Of a stretch of 64,000 nt of DNA, positions 23,533 through 33,093 are shown piece after piece. The notes beneath the pieces were generated by a model, which saw nothing but the letters and a program-made list of their open reading frames with translations, was not told the origin of the DNA and made no database searches. How positions within the stretch are numbered: the first letter of the stretch is position 1; each line of letters starts with the position of its first letter. The stretch is from Poriferisodalis sp026713105 (GTDB lineage Bacteria; Actinomycetota; Acidimicrobiia; Acidimicrobiales; Poriferisodalaceae). Location: contig OZ220472.1 in assembly GCA_965115995.1 (NCBI GenBank), positions 1,302,001-1,366,000 of the forward strand, written 5' to 3'. Position numbers and translations under genes: made by a program.

Positions 23533-24764
23533 TGCCCCCCTTTGACATGGCAGCCAAGATGGTCGAGGGCCTGCCGCAGCCAGCCGGGGCCTGGACGCCG
23601 ATCCCGCGCTTCAGCTTCGTCGGCGGGAACAACGACTCGCCGAGTGTGCCGGTGGGTGGCCTGACCGAAGCGGCCATGGCGGTACTTGCAAAGCACGGCT
23701 CCGAGCTCGCCACCTACAACCTCGGCGGCAATCCCCAGGGCTTCGAGGGGTTGCGCGAATTCGTCGCCGCATCGCTGGCGGCGAACGCGCACATGCCGAC
23801 GAGCACCGAGCAGGTCTTGGTGGTGTCCGGTTCGCTGCAGGCGCTCGACCTCGTCAATAAGGCGTTCCTGCGTCCGGGCGATGTCGTGGTTGCCGAAGAG
23901 GCCACCTACGGCGGGATGATCTCGAAGGTCGCCCGGCGCGGTGCCAGGTGCGTCGGAGTCGAGCTCGACGACGATGGGATTGTCCCGCAACGGCTCGAAC
24001 AGTTGCTCGATGAGCTGACTGCTGCAGGCACACCGCCGCGGTTCATCTACACCATCCCGACCGTCCAGAATCCGACCGGCTCGGTGATGCCCGTCGAGCG
24101 CAGGCGGGAGATCCTGGCCATCGCTCGGCACTTCGGCGTGCCGATCTTCGAGGACGAGTGCTATTCGGATCTCCAGTGGACCGGCGAGCGACCGCCAACG
24201 CTGCGCGCCATCGACTGCGAGCACTCGGAGGGCCAGAGCGTGGTGATCTACTGCGGCTCGTTCTCGAAGTCGATCGCACCAGCCTTGCGGGTGGGCTACA
24301 TCGTCGGCGACGCGCCCATCGTGCGCCAGCTGATGGCCCTCAAGGACGACGCTGGTACTGGGGCGCTGGAGCAGCTCGTGCTCGCCGAGTACGCAGCGGC
24401 GCACTTCGACGACCACGTGAACCAGCTGCGCGAGACGCTGCGAGAGAAGTGTGCGGTGATGCGCCACGCCGTGAACACCCACCTGGGTGCGCTGTCCCGG
24501 GTGGCGATCCAGCTCGGCGGACCAGTGCAGGTGACCGACCCCAAGGGCGGAATCTTCGTCTGGCTGACATTCCCCGTCGGCACAGACACCGCCCGGTATA
24601 TCGCTCCCGCCGCCGAGCGCGGCATCCAGTTCAACGAAGGCGCAGCCTGGTCAGTTGACCCCCAATGGGGAGCGCGCCGCATGCGGCTGTGCTTCGGCAG
24701 CCTGTCGGCGGAGGACATCAGCGAGGGCGTTGCAGCCCTCGCCGAGGTGATTGCCGCGAACTAG
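23532..24764 (+). CDS. PLP-dependent class I/II aminotransferase
   Basis: A 410-residue fold-type I aminotransferase of the 2-aminoadipate/MocR-domain type without a DNA-binding domain. Visible residues include NLGGNPQGFEGLREFV, PTVQNPTGSVM for the substrate-binding Asn-Pro, DECYSDL for the PLP-ring Asp and the Schiff-base Lys in GSFSKSIAPALRVGYI. It transfers amino groups between amino and 2-oxo acids. The ATG at 23532 overlaps the preceding TGA and is chosen over an upstream in-frame start. A convergent D-aminoacylase-like gene ends 23 bases away, so the pair may act on related amino compounds (inference). Confidence 0.9.
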   Translation: MPPFDMAAKMVEGLPQPAGAWTPIPRFSFVGGNNDSPSVPVGGLTEAAMAVLAKHGSELATYNLGGNPQGFEGLREFVAASLAANAHMPTSTEQVLVVSGSLQALDLVNKAFLRPGDVVVAEEATYGGMISKVARRGARCVGVELDDDGIVPQRLEQLLDELTAAGTPPRFIYTIPTVQNPTGSVMPVERRREILAIARHFGVPIFEDECYSDLQWTGERPPTLRAIDCEHSEGQSVVIYCGSFSKSIAPALRVGYIVGDAPIVRQLMALKDDAGTGALEQLVLAEYAAAHFDDHVNQLRETLREKCAVMRHAVNTHLGALSRVAIQLGGPVQVTDPKGGIFVWLTFPVGTDTARYIAPAAERGIQFNEGAAWSVDPQWGARRMRLCFGSLSAEDISEGVAALAEVIAAN

Positions 24765-24787
24765 CTGCGGCCGTGCTGTCGCGGCCG

Positions 24788-26536
24788 CTAGCCGCGGCCG
24801 TGGCGCAGGAGCTTGCCGGGGGTCGCTCCCGTGCACTCGCCGTCCTGGAAGGTCTCGACGCCATTCACGAGGATGTGGCGGTAGCCGTGGGCACGCTGGA
24901 CCCGGCGCCATTCGCCGCCGGGCAGGTCGTAGACCGCCTCGCCGATCCACTCGGGATCGATGGCCAGCTCGTCCATGTCATAGACGAGCACATCAGCCGG
25001 GGCGCCTTCCTTGAGTACGCCGCGGTCTTTGAAGCCCGCGGCATGGGCGGCAAGCGCCGACATCCGGTAGTGCGCTTCCTCGACGGTCACCCGCTGCTCA
25101 TCGCGCACGATCCACGCCAAGAAGTCGGTCGTCCACGCACCGCCGGTGAAGAACTTGGTGTGTGCTCCGCCGTCGGATACGCCCGGAATCGTGTATGGCG
25201 AATCGGTGTACACCGCCGACATGTGGTCCACGTTGAAGTCGGGACCCTCACCCAGGAACTCGGTCTTCAGGTCGGTCTTGAGCGACAGGTCCAGCATCAC
25301 GTCGATGTAGTGCTTGCCTTCCATCTCCGCGATCTCGCCGAGTGACTTGCCCACGTACTTCTGCATGTCTTCCCGGCGAGCCACGCCCTGGACGACCAGC
25401 TTGCGAGGCGGCCCGCCGACAGCGCCCTGTGTGTTCGCGAACAGCGTTGCCGCTTCGTCGGTCTCGGCGCGCAGGCGCTCCCGGATGGCCGGGTCAGACA
25501 TCTTTCGTATCTTCTCCTCAACCGTGCCCGTGGTGGCCTCGCGCCACGCCGGGCTCGAGTCGTACAGGTTCCACTCGTCGAGTGAGAAGGCGAATCCGGT
25601 GCGGATCGAAGCACCCTGGCCGAAGATGCGCAGCCCGTCGTTGTGGGCCTGTTCGAGCCACTCGAGCCGTTCCTCGTGCACCCGGGGGTTGCGCTGGCTG
25701 ACCGGCACCACGTTGTCGATGATCGGTCGCCCGCTCACCTCGGCCAGTCGCCGCTTGAAGCTGAGGTCCTCGGGGTTGTTGACGTCGGCGCTGGTGGCCT
25801 GCGTGAGCTGGATGAAGCCCTCATCACGCTCGCGCAGCACCTCGGCCAGCACGAAGATGTCGTCGTCGATCATGGTGTCGGTGACCATGGGCGTGCCGTC
25901 GAAGTCGGATTGGGTCGAGTTGGGGCCGAGGCGCTGGATGGAGAAACCGCACAGCCCTGCATCCATGCCTTCGTGCAGCAGTCGCTGCATCTCCTTGCGC
26001 TCGGCGTTGTTGGCCGGACGGGTCTTCGCCGCTTCGAGACCCATCACGTAGATCATCAGCGACGCCGTCGGCATGTACTGCAGAACATTCACGCCCTTGG
26101 GTGCCGCATCCAGCGAGTCGAGGTACTCGGGGATGGTCTCCCAGTCCCACTTGGGCAGCATGCCCTCTTCCATTGCGGCCAGCGGGATCGCTTCGGTGCG
26201 CACCATCGTGAGCATCGAGCGTTCCCGGAAGTCGGGCTTGCAGGGGGCGAAACCGAAACCGCAGTTGCCGAGCACGACTGACGTCACCCCGTGCCAGCTC
26301 GAAATCGAGCAGTACGGATCCCAGCGGATCTGCGCGTCGTAGTGGGTGTGCAGGTCGATGCTGCCCGGAGCGACGATGCAGCCGCCCGCGTCGATGACTT
26401 CGCGGGCCGGCTTGTCGGGACGACCGCCGACCTGGGCGATTCGCCCGTCGGAGATCCACAGATCCCCCCGAAAGCTCGGCACCCGTGTCCCGTCGACGAT
26501 CGTGCCGTCCTTGATGTGAATGTCGTATTCCTCCAC
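24788..26536 (-). CDS. N-acyl-D-amino-acid deacylase-family amidohydrolase
   Basis: A 582-residue member of the D-aminoacylase branch of amidohydrolases. The metal site begins with PGSIDLHTHYDAQIRWDPY near residue 58; other conserved parts are SVVLGNCGFGFAPC (a Cys that ligates zinc in D-aminoacylase), SDGGAHTKFF and GAPADVLVYDMDE near the C-terminus. The family removes acyl groups from D-amino acids and is also seen in small-molecule catabolism. It lies 125 bases downstream of a short-chain dehydrogenase and is probably the third gene of that operon. Substrate uncertain. Confidence 0.9.
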   Translation of the reverse strand: MEEYDIHIKDGTIVDGTRVPSFRGDLWISDGRIAQVGGRPDKPAREVIDAGGCIVAPGSIDLHTHYDAQIRWDPYCSISSWHGVTSVVLGNCGFGFAPCKPDFRERSMLTMVRTEAIPLAAMEEGMLPKWDWETIPEYLDSLDAAPKGVNVLQYMPTASLMIYVMGLEAAKTRPANNAERKEMQRLLHEGMDAGLCGFSIQRLGPNSTQSDFDGTPMVTDTMIDDDIFVLAEVLRERDEGFIQLTQATSADVNNPEDLSFKRRLAEVSGRPIIDNVVPVSQRNPRVHEERLEWLEQAHNDGLRIFGQGASIRTGFAFSLDEWNLYDSSPAWREATTGTVEEKIRKMSDPAIRERLRAETDEAATLFANTQGAVGGPPRKLVVQGVARREDMQKYVGKSLGEIAEMEGKHYIDVMLDLSLKTDLKTEFLGEGPDFNVDHMSAVYTDSPYTIPGVSDGGAHTKFFTGGAWTTDFLAWIVRDEQRVTVEEAHYRMSALAAHAAGFKDRGVLKEGAPADVLVYDMDELAIDPEWIGEAVYDLPGGEWRRVQRAHGYRHILVNGVETFQDGECTGATPGKLLRHGRG

Positions 26537-26661
26537 GAGTCCCCCTCAACTGGAGTCCGGCACGCGCGAACCCGCAGCGCCCCGGTATCAATCTGACGGT
26601 TTCGCCGTCTGGGCCCCCGACCCACCGGCACCGCCGTGGCAGCGATGTTAGGCGCCTGGGG

Positions 26662-27441
26662 TCAGAAGATGCTGAAACCGCCGTCGATCTTGATGACGTC
26701 GCCGGTGTGCCAACGAGCGGCGTCGCTCATCAGGTACACCGCGATGGCGCCGAAATCGTCGGGCACACCCCAGCGGCGCATCGGGATGCGTGGCATCACG
26801 TTGTCCACGAACTTGTCCCAGGTGAACAACCGCTCGGTCATGGCGGTGTCGATCCAGCCCGGGATGACGGCGTTGGCGTTGATCTTGTAGCGAGCCATCT
26901 CCACCGAGAGCCCCATCATCATCGCCAGCATCGCCCCCTTGGTGGCCGCATACGCCTGGCCTCGTGCTGCGCCCTGGATGGCAGTGCCGCTGGAGGTCAG
27001 AACCAGGGACCCGCCGTCGCCCTGGGCAATCATCTGGCGGGTTGCGGCCCGGAGCGTGAAGAACACGCCGTGCAGGTTGACGTCGATAACGCTGTACCAG
27101 TCCTCGTTGGAGTGCTCGTGGAAGCCCTTCTGGTTCTGGGTGCCGATGCCGGCATTCGGGAAACAGGCGTCGACGCGCCCGTAACGCTCGACGACCGCTG
27201 CCATGGCCTCTTCGACCTGTTCCTCGTCGGAGACGTCGCATTGCAGCGCGCTGGCGGCGGGGTTGATCTCCTGCAGCTCCGCCTCAGCAGCGGCGTTCTT
27301 GTCCGGATTTGTGCCCCAGATGCTGACGTCGGCGCCCGCAGCAGCGATGCCTCGGGCGTACCCGAGGCCGATGCCGCCGTTGCCGCCTGTGATGACTGCG
27401 ACTTTGCCGCTCAGGTCAAAGCCGTCGTACTGGTAGGCCAC
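26662..27441 (-). CDS. Short-chain dehydrogenase/reductase
   Basis: A 259-residue classical SDR. The cofactor turn is GGNGGIGLGYARG, Ser lies in LTSSGTAIQG, the Tyr/Lys pair is YAATKGAM, and the tail is DVIKIDGGFSIF. NNAG is replaced by FPNAGIG. Its start is seven bases after the limonene-epoxide-hydrolase-like gene, so the two are co-transcribed and the dehydrogenase may oxidise the diol that enzyme would make. That coupling is inference from order. Confidence 0.9.
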   Translation of the reverse strand: MAYQYDGFDLSGKVAVITGGNGGIGLGYARGIAAAGADVSIWGTNPDKNAAAEAELQEINPAASALQCDVSDEEQVEEAMAAVVERYGRVDACFPNAGIGTQNQKGFHEHSNEDWYSVIDVNLHGVFFTLRAATRQMIAQGDGGSLVLTSSGTAIQGAARGQAYAATKGAMLAMMMGLSVEMARYKINANAVIPGWIDTAMTERLFTWDKFVDNVMPRIPMRRWGVPDDFGAIAVYLMSDAARWHTGDVIKIDGGFSIF

Positions 27442-27448
27442 GGCGGGC

Positions 27449-27841
27449 TCAGCCGCCCTTGATCTGGCGCATGAACATGCCGTTGTCGAAGTAGTCGCGC
27501 CAGAACGTGATGAGCCCGTCGTTGACCTCGAAGATTCCCATGACGGGCAACTCGATCTGCCGGCCCGAACCGGTGTGGAAGCGGTCGACCCGTTCGTTCA
27601 TGACGGTGTTGCCGGTGGCGGTTTGGCGGAGCACTTCGAATTCGACCGGGCCGTCGCCCCTCGTCAGGCCCCCCAGAAACTCCTTCATGGCGTCGGGGCC
27701 GTTCATGTCGCCGACCGGCACGTTGTCGTAGTAGACGTCGTCGGAGACATGGGCGACCGCTCCGTCGAGGTCTTTCGCTTCGATGCAGGCGATGAACTTG
27801 TCGACGACCTCGGTGGGCGAGTCGGTGGCGGAATCTGACAT
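27449..27841 (-). CDS. Limonene-1,2-epoxide hydrolase-like protein
   Basis: A 130-residue NTF2-fold protein. Unlike the SnoaL-like protein at 23128, it carries the epoxide-hydrolase catalytic pattern: the Arg/Asp segment MNERVDRF and the C-terminal WRDYFDNGMF, matching the Asp-Arg-Asp arrangement known from limonene-1,2-epoxide hydrolase. It would add water to an epoxide to give a vicinal diol. The frame is open far upstream, but the ATG at 27841 has a GAGGAC ribosome site and starts the domain. First gene of a three-gene operon with a dehydrogenase and an amidohydrolase. Confidence 0.85.
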   Translation of the reverse strand: MSDSATDSPTEVVDKFIACIEAKDLDGAVAHVSDDVYYDNVPVGDMNGPDAMKEFLGGLTRGDGPVEFEVLRQTATGNTVMNERVDRFHTGSGRQIELPVMGIFEVNDGLITFWRDYFDNGMFMRQIKGG

Positions 27842-28006
27842 GGTTGGCTTGTCCTCTCTTGTCCGGATGCGGACTGGCGCTACGGGCCTCTGCATGCGCT
27901 TCGGCGCGGTCCTTGTCCTAGCACGCAGCACGTTCCAGTGCCGTTGCGGCGGGTCCCCGAGACAGACAACAGCCGCCGCAAGTGCTGCGAGTAAGGTCGC
28001 CGGCCT

Positions 28007-29428
28007 ATGGAAGCTGAGCAGCAACCCGAAGCGGCCGCTGCGCCCCGCACAGCACGGCGGAGGCCGCTTGAGGGGGTCCGAGTCTTCGAGATCAGCATCG
28101 CCGTGGCGGCGCCATGCTGTGGCAAGGCGATGGCACATCACGGGGCCGAGGTCTTCAAGGTGGAGGCTCACAGCTATCCCGACGTGGCGCGAGCGTTCGG
28201 CTCGGCATGGGCCCGTGATCCCGAGCTCGCAGATGTCTTCTGCGACACCAGTCCCTACGTGCCCGAGATGTCGGCCGGCAAGCGATCGGTGGGCCTCGAG
28301 CTGAAGCTGCCCGAGGCGCTCGAAGCGGCGAAGCGCCTGCTGGCCACCTGTGACGTCTTCCTGACGAACTTCGCCGCGCCGGGCATGGCCGAGCTCGGGC
28401 TCGACTACGCCTCGGTGGCTGAAGTGTCGCCGAACATCATCTATGCGGGCATGACCGGATTCGGCGTGGACCCCGACACGCCGTACTACCCGTTCCGAGC
28501 CTTCGGACCGAACCAAGCCCCGCTGGTGGGGTGGGATGCGCTGACGGGCTTCCCCCACGAGGAACCAGCCGGCATTCCCTCGATCGCACCGCCGGACTAC
28601 ATGGGCGGTCTGCACGCGATGCTCTCGATTGTCAGCGCCCTGCATGAACGGGACCGCACCGGGGAGGGTCGATTCATCGACATCAGCCAGCTCGAGACCA
28701 CAGTGGCATTCTTGGGGCCGTATTTGGTGGGCCAGGACATGGGCGTGCCGGAACCGCTCCGCAATGGCAACCGGGTGTCGTGGGCAGCACCCGCTGGCAT
28801 CTACCCCTGCGCCGGCGACGACCGCTGGGTAGCCATCGAAGTGCAGAGCGACGAGGCGTGGCGCTCGCTTGCGGCGCTCGCCGAATGGTCGGCCATCGAC
28901 GCGCACGACGGCAGCGGGAGCCAGGCGCTGTCGACCTACCCGCACGACACGCTCGCCGACCGCATCGCCAACCATGACGCCATCGACGCTGAGCTGTCGT
29001 CGTGGACCAACCGCCGCAGCGCGCAGCAGGCCGCCGCTGAGCTACAGGCCTTGGGTGTCGCCGCCTACGAGGTGCTCGATCATCGCGGCGTGATGGTCGA
29101 CCCGCAGGTGCACGACCGCCGCCCGTACTCGGTGGTGCCGAGCCCCAGGCTGGGACGGGATCTGTTCGTGCGCAATCCGCTGCGCATGAGCCGAACGCCG
29201 CCCTATGTCACCCGTGCGGGTCCGAATATGGGCGGCGACACGATCGACGTGCTCGCCGAGCTCGGTTATTCCGACAGCGAAGCGCAGCAACTGGTCGACG
29301 ACAGGGTGGCCTTCACCGACGCCCGGCCCGAGGTCACCCTGGAGCGCCCATTCGACCGATGGTACGAATCGCTCGGGATCGCCGACATCTACGATGCCGA
29401 TGGAAATGTCACCGGCGGTGCGGCGTGA
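28007..29428 (+). CDS. CaiB/BaiF family III CoA-transferase
   Basis: A 473-residue family III CoA-transferase. The N-terminal LEGVRVFEISIAVAAP and GAEVFKVEAH motifs and the segment FIDISQLETTVAFLGPYL mark the family; the acidic residue at the catalytic position appears to be Glu here. It moves CoA between carboxylic acids without ATP. TAAGGT lies nine bases before the ATG, a possible -10 box. Its stop overlaps the GTG of a second CoA-transferase by four bases, so the two may form a heteromer or act in sequence. Confidence 0.9.
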   Translation: MEAEQQPEAAAAPRTARRRPLEGVRVFEISIAVAAPCCGKAMAHHGAEVFKVEAHSYPDVARAFGSAWARDPELADVFCDTSPYVPEMSAGKRSVGLELKLPEALEAAKRLLATCDVFLTNFAAPGMAELGLDYASVAEVSPNIIYAGMTGFGVDPDTPYYPFRAFGPNQAPLVGWDALTGFPHEEPAGIPSIAPPDYMGGLHAMLSIVSALHERDRTGEGRFIDISQLETTVAFLGPYLVGQDMGVPEPLRNGNRVSWAAPAGIYPCAGDDRWVAIEVQSDEAWRSLAALAEWSAIDAHDGSGSQALSTYPHDTLADRIANHDAIDAELSSWTNRRSAQQAAAELQALGVAAYEVLDHRGVMVDPQVHDRRPYSVVPSPRLGRDLFVRNPLRMSRTPPYVTRAGPNMGGDTIDVLAELGYSDSEAQQLVDDRVAFTDARPEVTLERPFDRWYESLGIADIYDADGNVTGGAA

Positions 29429-30651
29429 ACGCCGCACCGCGAGGGCAGGGTCCATGGGCTGGCGTGCGGGTGCTCGACCTGACCGGTCTGTCGGGCGCGT
29501 ACGGCACCCGCGTGTGGGCGGCGCTCGGCGCCGATGTGATCTGCGTGGAGCCGCCTGACGGCAATCCGATTCGCAGGATGCCGCCGTTCGCTCCGGGCCA
29601 TGAGGGCCCCGAGGCCAGCCTGTGGTGGGCCTACTACGGGGCGACTAAGCGCAGCGTCGTGCTGGATCCGACGAATTCCGACGATGCAGCGGCGCTGGTC
29701 GCACTGATCGGTTCGGCCGATGTGGTGCTCGACGACGCCTTGCCTGCGACTCAGGAGAGCTACCCGTGGCTGGCAGACAGCGGCCAGGGGGGATTGGGCA
29801 TCGCGGGCATCGTCGAGAGGTTCCCGCACCTGACGTGGGTGTCGGTCACGCCGTTCGGCATGACCGGGCCACGCCGCGGCTGGCTCTCGTCGAACCTCAT
29901 CGGCTGGGCATCGTGCGGGTTGGCGTCCACCGTGGGCTTCCCGCACGGACCGCCGCTGGCACCGGCGGGCGAGATCGGCGTGCTGATGCACGGGGCGTCG
30001 CTGCATGCGGTCATCGGCTCGATGATGTCGGTGAGTGCGCGCAACCGGGCCGCGGCAGCCGGCGAGCCGGCGCTGGGCCAGACCATCGACCTCTCGCTGC
30101 AGGAAGTGGGGCTGTGGCTGTCGCCCGAGACCGGCGTGCCTCTCTACCTCGACGACCAGGTGCCGCGTCCGCGGGCCGGCAACCGCCGACCGGTCACCAG
30201 TCCGATGGGTATGTACCCGGCCTCTGACGGCCACGTCGCGATCATCGCCATCCAGCCAGCGCACTGGAATGCGATGGCGCAGTGGGTAAACGAACTCACC
30301 GGCAACGAGGGCATTCTGGACGAGATCTTCGTAGACATCGTCGTGCGCCGTGAGGCCCTTGAAGCGGTGGACGCGTGGGTCGAGGAGCTGACGACACAGT
30401 TCACCAAGCAGGAGCTGTTCGTGGAAGGCCAGCGGCGGCGCATTCCCATCACGCCGGTCAACACAGTCGGCGATCTGCGCCATGACCCGCACCTCGAAGC
30501 AGTGGGTTGGTGGCGAACCGAATCCCACCCGGTGCTGGGCGACTTCACGGTGCCCGGCTCGCCGTTCACCACAGATGGCGACTGGTGGGCGTGGCAGCGG
30601 GCCCCAATGCTGGGCGAGCACACCGACGAGGTTCTCGGCGAGCTGACCTGA
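29425..30651 (+). CDS. CaiB/BaiF family III CoA-transferase
   Basis: A 408-residue CoA-transferase with the opening GVRVLDLTGLSGAYGTR and GADVICVEPPDGN, a central TIDLSLQEVGLWL and the C-terminal GSPFTTDGDWW region of the family. The frame is open to 29359, but the GTG at 29425 overlaps the preceding TGA and begins just before homology. Together with its upstream neighbour it gives a tandem pair on one transcript. Acid and CoA donor are unknown. It ends at an inverted repeat shared with the convergent MOSC gene. Confidence 0.9.
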   Translation: MNAAPRGQGPWAGVRVLDLTGLSGAYGTRVWAALGADVICVEPPDGNPIRRMPPFAPGHEGPEASLWWAYYGATKRSVVLDPTNSDDAAALVALIGSADVVLDDALPATQESYPWLADSGQGGLGIAGIVERFPHLTWVSVTPFGMTGPRRGWLSSNLIGWASCGLASTVGFPHGPPLAPAGEIGVLMHGASLHAVIGSMMSVSARNRAAAAGEPALGQTIDLSLQEVGLWLSPETGVPLYLDDQVPRPRAGNRRPVTSPMGMYPASDGHVAIIAIQPAHWNAMAQWVNELTGNEGILDEIFVDIVVRREALEAVDAWVEELTTQFTKQELFVEGQRRRIPITPVNTVGDLRHDPHLEAVGWWRTESHPVLGDFTVPGSPFTTDGDWWAWQRAPMLGEHTDEVLGELT

Positions 30652-30719
30652 GACCGCCGACCTCATCGACCGGAGCGTGCTCCGCTTCAGCGGCTGACCC
30701 CGAAAGAGTCGGCGGCCTC
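30650..30719. terminator. Inverted repeat between convergent genes (possible bidirectional terminator)
   Basis: The arms 30650-30661 and 30708-30719 pair at 11 of 12 positions and enclose a second perfect hairpin, CGGAGC-GT-GCTCCG (30671-30684). The outer arms cover the stop codons of both convergent genes. There is no T-run, so intrinsic termination is uncertain. Confidence 0.45.
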
Positions 30720-31614
30720 AGCGGGGCGGTGCGAGCAGCGGCGGACCAGTAGCTGAGACAGTGACCGGATCGCCCACCGACACCACAGCGCCTTCGGGAT
30801 CGATGGTGCAGCCGATGCCGAACATGGCGTTGCCTTCCAGCATCCCCCGCAAGCCCGGCGAGAATCCTTCGGCGGTATCGCACCAGCGGTGCTTCCGCAG
30901 CACCAATGCGGGCTCGCGGTGCCGCTCGCCGGTCTCCTGGTTGATCTGAGGGACGGAGCAGCGAGGCCACTCAACCCGTGCGACCAAATCGGCATCTCCG
31001 ATCGAGAAGTCGGTCCACATGTCTTCCGACCATGGTTCGTTGTTGGTGACGATGAGATTCGCCCGGAAGCGCTCGATACCGAACGGTTCTGAGGCCCGAA
31101 CAACCAGATCGTCCAGCGAAGCCATGTTGGCCACCAGCACCGGCGCCGCGTCAGCGAAACCAGTGAGGCGACCTCGAAAGAGCCGCATGGGCCGGGACGA
31201 CTCGGGGGTGAGCGCTGCGAGCCTGGCCTCGAAGCCCAGCACCTCAGTGAAGAACGCAGCGGCTTCGTCCCCAGCGTCGGCACAGGCCACCTCGTCGCCT
31301 ATGAGCGCATGGACGGTGACGTCGTTGGCATCGGGCCGCTTCACGTCGATCGTGCCGACCTCGGGTGCGCTGATGGTCAAGCCGCCGTCGATGGGAATCG
31401 GAACCACGGTGGCAAGCGCTGCGTTCCGGCGCTGCGTGACGGCCTCGCCGAGAGCGCCGTCCTGGTCAGGGACGGTCACCACCTGCCAAGCGCGATCGCC
31501 ATCGAGACCCGTCTGGGTGACCACGACCGAGTCGAGCTCGACGCGGCGGCAGCCCTTGATGGGGTGAATGGTGATCCCGCTGAGCGATCCGCCGTCGTGG
31601 CTCTTCTGCGTCAT
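30718..31614 (-). CDS. MOSC-domain protein (YcbX/mARC-like)
   Basis: A 298-residue protein with a MOSC N-terminal beta-barrel (SGITIHPIKGCRRVE) and a C-terminal MOSC domain (ERFRANLIVTNNEPW, then EWPRCSVPQINQETGE with the conserved Cys). Such proteins bind the molybdenum cofactor through that Cys and reduce N-hydroxylated compounds. The window also encodes two other molybdoenzymes, which fits active cofactor synthesis. A TAGGGT box lies six bases before the ATG. It lacks the ferredoxin domain of E. coli YcbX, so it needs a separate electron donor. Confidence 0.87.
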   Translation of the reverse strand: MTQKSHDGGSLSGITIHPIKGCRRVELDSVVVTQTGLDGDRAWQVVTVPDQDGALGEAVTQRRNAALATVVPIPIDGGLTISAPEVGTIDVKRPDANDVTVHALIGDEVACADAGDEAAAFFTEVLGFEARLAALTPESSRPMRLFRGRLTGFADAAPVLVANMASLDDLVVRASEPFGIERFRANLIVTNNEPWSEDMWTDFSIGDADLVARVEWPRCSVPQINQETGERHREPALVLRKHRWCDTAEGFSPGLRGMLEGNAMFGIGCTIDPEGAVVSVGDPVTVSATGPPLLAPPR

Positions 31615-31620
31615 GGCCAG

Positions 31621-31626
31621 ACCCTA
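31621..31626 (-). promoter_or_regulatory. Putative leaderless promoter -10 box (TAGGGT)
   Basis: On the minus strand TAGGGT lies six bases before the ATG at 31614, with no ribosome site between. Confidence 0.5.
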
Positions 31627-31694
31627 GGCTCGCCGCGCACTGGTGTCCCGGTCTCGTTGCGAGACCTCGCAGACCTCCCGAAGGACGTCCAGGC

Positions 31695-33032
31695 ATGGCA
31701 CTGCAGGGATTCGAACGGCGCCACCGGCCCAAGATCGGCGTCGGACGTGCCGAAGCTCCCGCATGGCTGCTGGATCACACGGAGCTGAATATGCATGCCC
31801 TCGGCCCGGGACCGGAGCTGGAGGCCGAATGGATTGCTGCAGGACTTCAGCTTCCCGACCGGTCGGCTCTGCGCCGCTACCGGCTGGAGCGCGTCCGCGA
31901 GCAGCTGCGCAGCGCGGACTGCGATGCGGCACTGCTGTACGACCCGGTCAACATCCGCTACGCCACCGACACGACCAACATGTCGCTGTGGACCATGCAC
32001 AACGCGGTCCGTTTCGCTGTGGTGAACACCGACGGTCCCGTCGTCGTCTTCGAGTTCTCCGACGGCGAGTTTCTCGACGCGCATTCCGAGGTCGTCGACG
32101 AGATCCGTCCGGCGCCGTCGTACACGCACTTCCTCGCCGGACCGCGGGCAGATGAGATCGCCCACCGCTGGGCCGCCGAGGTTGCTGGTCTCGTCGCAGA
32201 GCACGCTCGCACCGCAGGCAGCCTGAGCGGCTGCCGGGTGGCAGTCGACCGGCTGGACTTGGGCGCCGCCCGCGCGCTGGAATCGAACGGCATCGCCATC
32301 GTGGCAGGGGAGCCGCTCATGGAGACGGCGCGCACAGTCAAGAGCGTCGAGGAGATCCGGGCCATGCGCTGCGCAGTGCATGCGTGCGAGGCGGCCATCG
32401 ACGAGATGGAAGCCATTTTTGAGCCCGGCGTGAGCGAGCTGGACCTCTGGGCGGCCTTGTGGGCGGGCAGTGTGCGTCGTTACGGCGAGTGGATTGAGAC
32501 GAGGCTGCTGTCGTCGGGGCCGAGAACCAATCCCTGGTACCACGAAGCCAGCAGCCGGCGAGTGCAAGCCGGAGAGCTGATGGGTTTCGACACCGACCTG
32601 GTCGGGGCATACGGGATATGCGTCGACATGTCGCGTACCTGGCTCTGCGGCGATGGCCGGCCGTCGGCTTCCCAGCACGACACGTGGTCGCTGGCAGCAG
32701 AGCAGATCCGGCGCAATACCGAGTTGTTCCAAGCTGGAACCACATTCCGGGAGCTCACCGAGGCGTCCTGGTACCCCGATCCTGACAAATACCGCCACTA
32801 CACGTCCTTGGCGCACGGGGTGGGCTTGTGCGACGAGTACCCGTCGGTGATGTTCCGCCACAAGTGGGACCGGGTCGGGTACGACGGCGTGCTCGAGCCC
32901 GGAATGGTCATATGCGTGGAGGCCTTCGTCGGTCCGAGATCGGGCGGCGAAGGCGTCAAGCTGGAAGAGCAAGTGCTGATCACCGATATGGGCAACGAGG
33001 TGCTGACGAACTTGCCCCTCGGCCTCGTCTAG
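31695..33032 (+). CDS. M24-family metallopeptidase (Xaa-Pro peptidase/creatinase type)
   Basis: A 445-residue pita-bread-fold hydrolase. The N-terminal creatinase-like domain (about 1-190) is followed by the M24 catalytic domain. Candidate metal ligands are the Asp residues in GFDTDLVG and CVDMSRTW, His in LAHGVGLCDEYP, Glu in VICVEAFVG and Glu in KLEEQVLI, so the dinuclear site looks complete and peptidase activity is more likely than creatinase. The phrase FRHKWDRVGYDGVLEPGM is typical of a subgroup found in catabolic operons. It is alone on the plus strand between two convergent or divergent genes. Confidence 0.88.
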   Translation: MALQGFERRHRPKIGVGRAEAPAWLLDHTELNMHALGPGPELEAEWIAAGLQLPDRSALRRYRLERVREQLRSADCDAALLYDPVNIRYATDTTNMSLWTMHNAVRFAVVNTDGPVVVFEFSDGEFLDAHSEVVDEIRPAPSYTHFLAGPRADEIAHRWAAEVAGLVAEHARTAGSLSGCRVAVDRLDLGAARALESNGIAIVAGEPLMETARTVKSVEEIRAMRCAVHACEAAIDEMEAIFEPGVSELDLWAALWAGSVRRYGEWIETRLLSSGPRTNPWYHEASSRRVQAGELMGFDTDLVGAYGICVDMSRTWLCGDGRPSASQHDTWSLAAEQIRRNTELFQAGTTFRELTEASWYPDPDKYRHYTSLAHGVGLCDEYPSVMFRHKWDRVGYDGVLEPGMVICVEAFVGPRSGGEGVKLEEQVLITDMGNEVLTNLPLGLV

Positions 33033-33093
33033 CTACGCGCTGAGCACCTGATTCCCTCGATGTAGCCCGCCGCAGCCGTTACGTCTGTTGCGA

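Noticed and set aside
27842..28975. Upstream extension of the epoxide-hydrolase-like frame to 508 codons
   Set aside because: The extra part is antisense to the CoA-transferase; a ribosome site and homology both support the start at 27841.
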